DNA from: an uncultured Clostridia bacterium
Lineage (GTDB): Bacteria; Bacillota; Clostridia; Christensenellales; Borkfalkiaceae
Length of the DNA: 14,115 nt
Assembly (NCBI GenBank): GCA_947629605.1
Contig: CANREK010000014.1
Coordinates: 1-14,115, forward strand
Reading direction: 5' to 3'
Each line of letters starts with the position of its first letter. Position 1 is the stretch's first letter. A program made the position numbers and the translations under genes. Below are positions 12,307 to 14,115 of the stretch, piece after piece. The notes under the pieces are model-generated. The model did not search any database. It had not been told where the DNA came from and worked only from the letters and a program-made list of their open reading frames with translations.

Positions 12307-12322
12307 CGTTTCACATGAAACA
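12307..12322. promoter_or_regulatory. parS: Second, degenerate parS site
   Basis: CGTTTCACATGAAACA matches the parS consensus at 14 of 16 positions. Its centre is 43 bp from that of the perfect site. The substitutions are at position 1 and in the central CACGTG. It may be a weaker ParB or Noc-like binding site. Confidence 0.75.
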
Positions 12323-12332
12323 TTTTTATTCA

Positions 12333-12370
12333 TTTTGACCCCCATTTTGAGCTCAAAATGGGGGTCAAAA
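12333..12370. repeat. 38-bp perfect palindrome
   Basis: Two 19-bp arms meet at GAGCTC with no spacer: TTTTGACCCCCATTTTGAG and its exact reverse complement. It starts 11 bp after the second parS site. It is not a typical terminator: the stem is bordered by T before and A after. It may be a binding site for a dimeric protein or a cruciform-forming element. Confidence 0.9.
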
Positions 12371-12434
12371 CGGCTTTGGCGGACGAAATGTGTGTGTAAA
12401 TTATGAAAATGAGGAAATATCTGGTACCAAGGAC

Positions 12435-12463
12435 TTGATTATTTTTATGACTTGTGATACAAT
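12435..12463 (+). promoter_or_regulatory. Promoter of ftsH
   Basis: TTGATT (12435-12440), a 17-bp spacer and TACAAT (12458-12463) are preceded by an extended TGA. The predicted start is near 12470, about 52 nt before the ftsH start codon. Confidence 0.8.
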
Positions 12464-12475
12464 ATTACCGTGCCC

Positions 12476-12529
12476 ATGGGTATACTGAAAATAGGCATAA
12501 TAAACAGAAAGGAGATACGAATTGAGTAA
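12476..12529 (+). CDS. Possible 17-residue leader peptide upstream of ftsH
   Basis: An ATG six bases downstream of the predicted transcription start opens a 17-codon frame (MGILKIGIINRKEIRIE) that ends with TAA overlapping the ftsH start region. The ftsH ribosome binding site lies inside it. There is no room for a Shine-Dalgarno, so translation would need leaderless-type initiation. It may be chance. Confidence 0.25.
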   Translation: MGILKIGIINRKEIRIE

Positions 12530-14115
12530 AACAGTAAAGGCTGTCATTGCGGCTGTTGCTGTTGTTTTGGTGGGCGTGATCCTCTACGTCATGATCAACG
12601 CCCTCATCACAAACAGCAGGGAAATCAGTTGGAGTGACTTTAAGGCTCGCGTGCTCGACGAACGGGCCGCGGAAGATGTCATAGAGGAGGGCGAGACTGT
12701 CGTTGGAGAATACTCCAATGCGGAGCAGATCGTCAGAATCGAGATCGATGCATTCCAAATCCGTGGCTGGACGGCCGCGGAGGGCGGAAGAGAGTATTGG
12801 GCAAAGAGCCCGTGGGGGCAAAATAGCCAAGCGCTCTACGAGGAAGTGAGTGCGTGGGAAGAGGAGCTCCTCTCAAAGTACGATATTGTGCTGGAAGAGA
12901 CGGCGACCGATCCCAATGCGGGGAGCGGTTGGGGCAATTTCCTCTATATTGCCGTTCTCGTCGTTGGCGTCATCGCATTCTTTATGATCCTGAGGGCAAC
13001 GAGCGGCGGTGGCGGCAAGGTCATGAACTTCGGCAAGACCAAGGCCAAGGTTTCCACCAATTTGAAGGTCAGATTCTCCGATGTCGCGGGGGCCGAAGAG
13101 GAAAAAGAGGAGCTCGCCGAGGTGGTAGAATTCCTCAAAAATCCTAAAAAGTTCTCGGGTCTCGGTGCAAGAATTCCCAAAGGCGTCTTGCTTGTGGGGC
13201 CTCCCGGGACGGGCAAAACGCTCTTTGCCAAGGCTGTTGCGGGCGAAGCGGGGGTTCCCTTCTTCTCCGTCAGCGGTTCCGACTTCGTTGAGATGTATGT
13301 CGGTGTCGGTGCCTCGCGCGTGCGTGACCTATTCGACCTTGCAAAGAGAAACCAACCCTGCATCATCTTCATCGACGAGATCGATGCTGTCGGACGTCAG
13401 CGCGGAGCGGGGCTCGGCGGTGGCCACGACGAAAGGGAACAGACGCTCAACCAAATCTTAGTGCAGATGGATGGCTTTGAGACCAACGAGGGCATCATCG
13501 TCATGGCGGCGACCAACCGTGCCGACATTCTCGATAATGCACTTCTCCGCCCGGGGCGGTTCGACAGACAGATCTACGTCAATCTTCCCGATGTCAAGGG
13601 CCGCGAGGCGATCCTAAAAGTCCATGCGCGGAACAAGCCTCTTGCCCCCGATGTCAACTTCAAAGTCATAGCGCGAATGACCAGCGGCTTTTCGGGAGCC
13701 GACCTCGCAAATCTCCTGAACGAAGCGGCCATTCTCGCCGCACGGCGGGGCAAGACAATGATCGGCAATCTCGAACTCTATGAGGGGATCAATAAGGTCA
13801 TCATGGGTCCCCAAAAGAAGAGCCGTGTCGTCACCGAGGCCGACAAGAAATGTACCGCGTACCATGAAGCGGGTCATGCGATCCTTGCAAAGCTTTGCGA
13901 GCGCAACGACAACGTGCAGGAAGTCTCGATCATTCCCCGCGGCATGGCGGCAGGGTACACTCTGACGAGGCCTGACACCGACGACAACGACATGACCGTC
14001 AACAAGCTCAACGACTTCATCTGCATGGCGCTCGGCGGGCGCGTGGCCGAAGAGATCGTCATTCACGATGTTTCGGCAGGTGCGTCGAACGATATTCAAA
14101 AAGTAACACAGATGG
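12522..14115 (+). CDS. ftsH: ATP-dependent zinc metalloprotease FtsH (3' end outside window)
   Basis: FtsH is a membrane-anchored AAA+ protease that degrades unassembled membrane proteins and some regulators. The first 531 residues are present and the frame runs off the edge. It starts at TTG (12522), chosen because AAAGGAG lies seven bases upstream, no in-frame ATG precedes it and a stop lies just upstream. Two membrane segments (about 5-26 and 139-161) flank an extracytoplasmic domain (27-138). The AAA+ module follows, with Walker A GPPGTGKT (226-233), Walker B IIFIDEID (D285, E286), the pore motif FVEMYVG and the second region of homology ATNRADILDNALLRPGRFDRQ. The zinc site HEAGH is at 448-452. 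It has its own promoter. Confidence 0.96.
   Translation, partial: MSKTVKAVIAAVAVVLVGVILYVMINALITNSREISWSDFKARVLDERAAEDVIEEGETVVGEYSNAEQIVRIEIDAFQIRGWTAAEGGREYWAKSPWGQNSQALYEEVSAWEEELLSKYDIVLEETATDPNAGSGWGNFLYIAVLVVGVIAFFMILRATSGGGGKVMNFGKTKAKVSTNLKVRFSDVAGAEEEKEELAEVVEFLKNPKKFSGLGARIPKGVLLVGPPGTGKTLFAKAVAGEAGVPFFSVSGSDFVEMYVGVGASRVRDLFDLAKRNQPCIIFIDEIDAVGRQRGAGLGGGHDEREQTLNQILVQMDGFETNEGIIVMAATNRADILDNALLRPGRFDRQIYVNLPDVKGREAILKVHARNKPLAPDVNFKVIARMTSGFSGADLANLLNEAAILAARRGKTMIGNLELYEGINKVIMGPQKKSRVVTEADKKCTAYHEAGHAILAKLCERNDNVQEVSIIPRGMAAGYTLTRPDTDDNDMTVNKLNDFICMALGGRVAEEIVIHDVSAGASNDIQKVTQM

Larger units (their letters stand above)
12172..12521. other. Gene-free interval with parS sites, a palindrome and the ftsH promoter
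   Basis: About 90 bp of AT-rich DNA is followed by two parS-like sites, a 38-bp perfect palindrome, an AT-rich spacer, the ftsH promoter and its leader. Apart from a 17-codon upstream frame at 12476-12529, no coding potential is seen. Confidence 0.75.

Noticed and set aside
12333..12370. 38-bp palindrome considered as an intrinsic terminator
   Set aside because: No T-run follows the stem on either strand; a proper terminator for cvpA already exists at 12147-12171.

Overview
The window looks like a chromosome segment around the replication origin of an endospore-forming, Clostridia-like member of the Bacillota. Supporting this are a YyaC-type sporulation protein, a Gram-positive style YidC without the large N-terminal periplasmic domain of proteobacterial forms, DnaA-box clusters beside dnaN, and consensus parS. 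Coding regions are GC-rich, while promoters and the putative origin are AT-rich. No tRNA, rRNA, CRISPR array, transposase or prophage gene was seen.

Layout. Left part (1-4947, mostly minus strand): cysE, an unnamed helix-turn-helix protein, a plus-strand orphan DeoR regulator with its own promoter and terminator, a two-domain protein of unknown function, and a SLOG/DUF1273 protein translationally coupled to rsmG. The long gaps here are filled with dispersed palindromic repeats of three families. Centre (5643-6026): a DnaA-box-rich, AT-rich gap, the best candidate for oriC, between the divergent genes rsmG and dnaN. Right of it lies a plus-strand run dnaN-rpmH-rnpA-yidD-yidC-khpB (sliding clamp, ribosomal protein L34, RNase P protein, membrane insertase with its accessory factor, RNA-binding protein). 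Then come a small minus-strand gene, yyaC (minus) divergent from a cvpA-like gene (plus), a 383-bp gap with two parS sites and a 38-bp perfect palindrome, and the first 531 codons of ftsH, cut by the window edge.

How it fits together. The gene set is the usual Bacillota origin neighbourhood in a rearranged order. rpmH-rnpA-yidC-khpB normally diverges from dnaA-dnaN; here it follows dnaN on the same strand, and dnaA, recF, mnmE, mnmG, parA and parB are absent from the window. Three minus-strand genes without a Shine-Dalgarno (rsmG, the HTH gene, cysE) have a -10-like box only 5-7 nt before the start codon, which suggests leaderless mRNAs; most other genes have good ribosome binding sites. I did not find a clear new defence or metabolic system. 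The most interesting points are the reorganised origin, the possible leaderless genes, parS beside a perfect palindrome, and a repeat family whose stems vary in a compensatory way.
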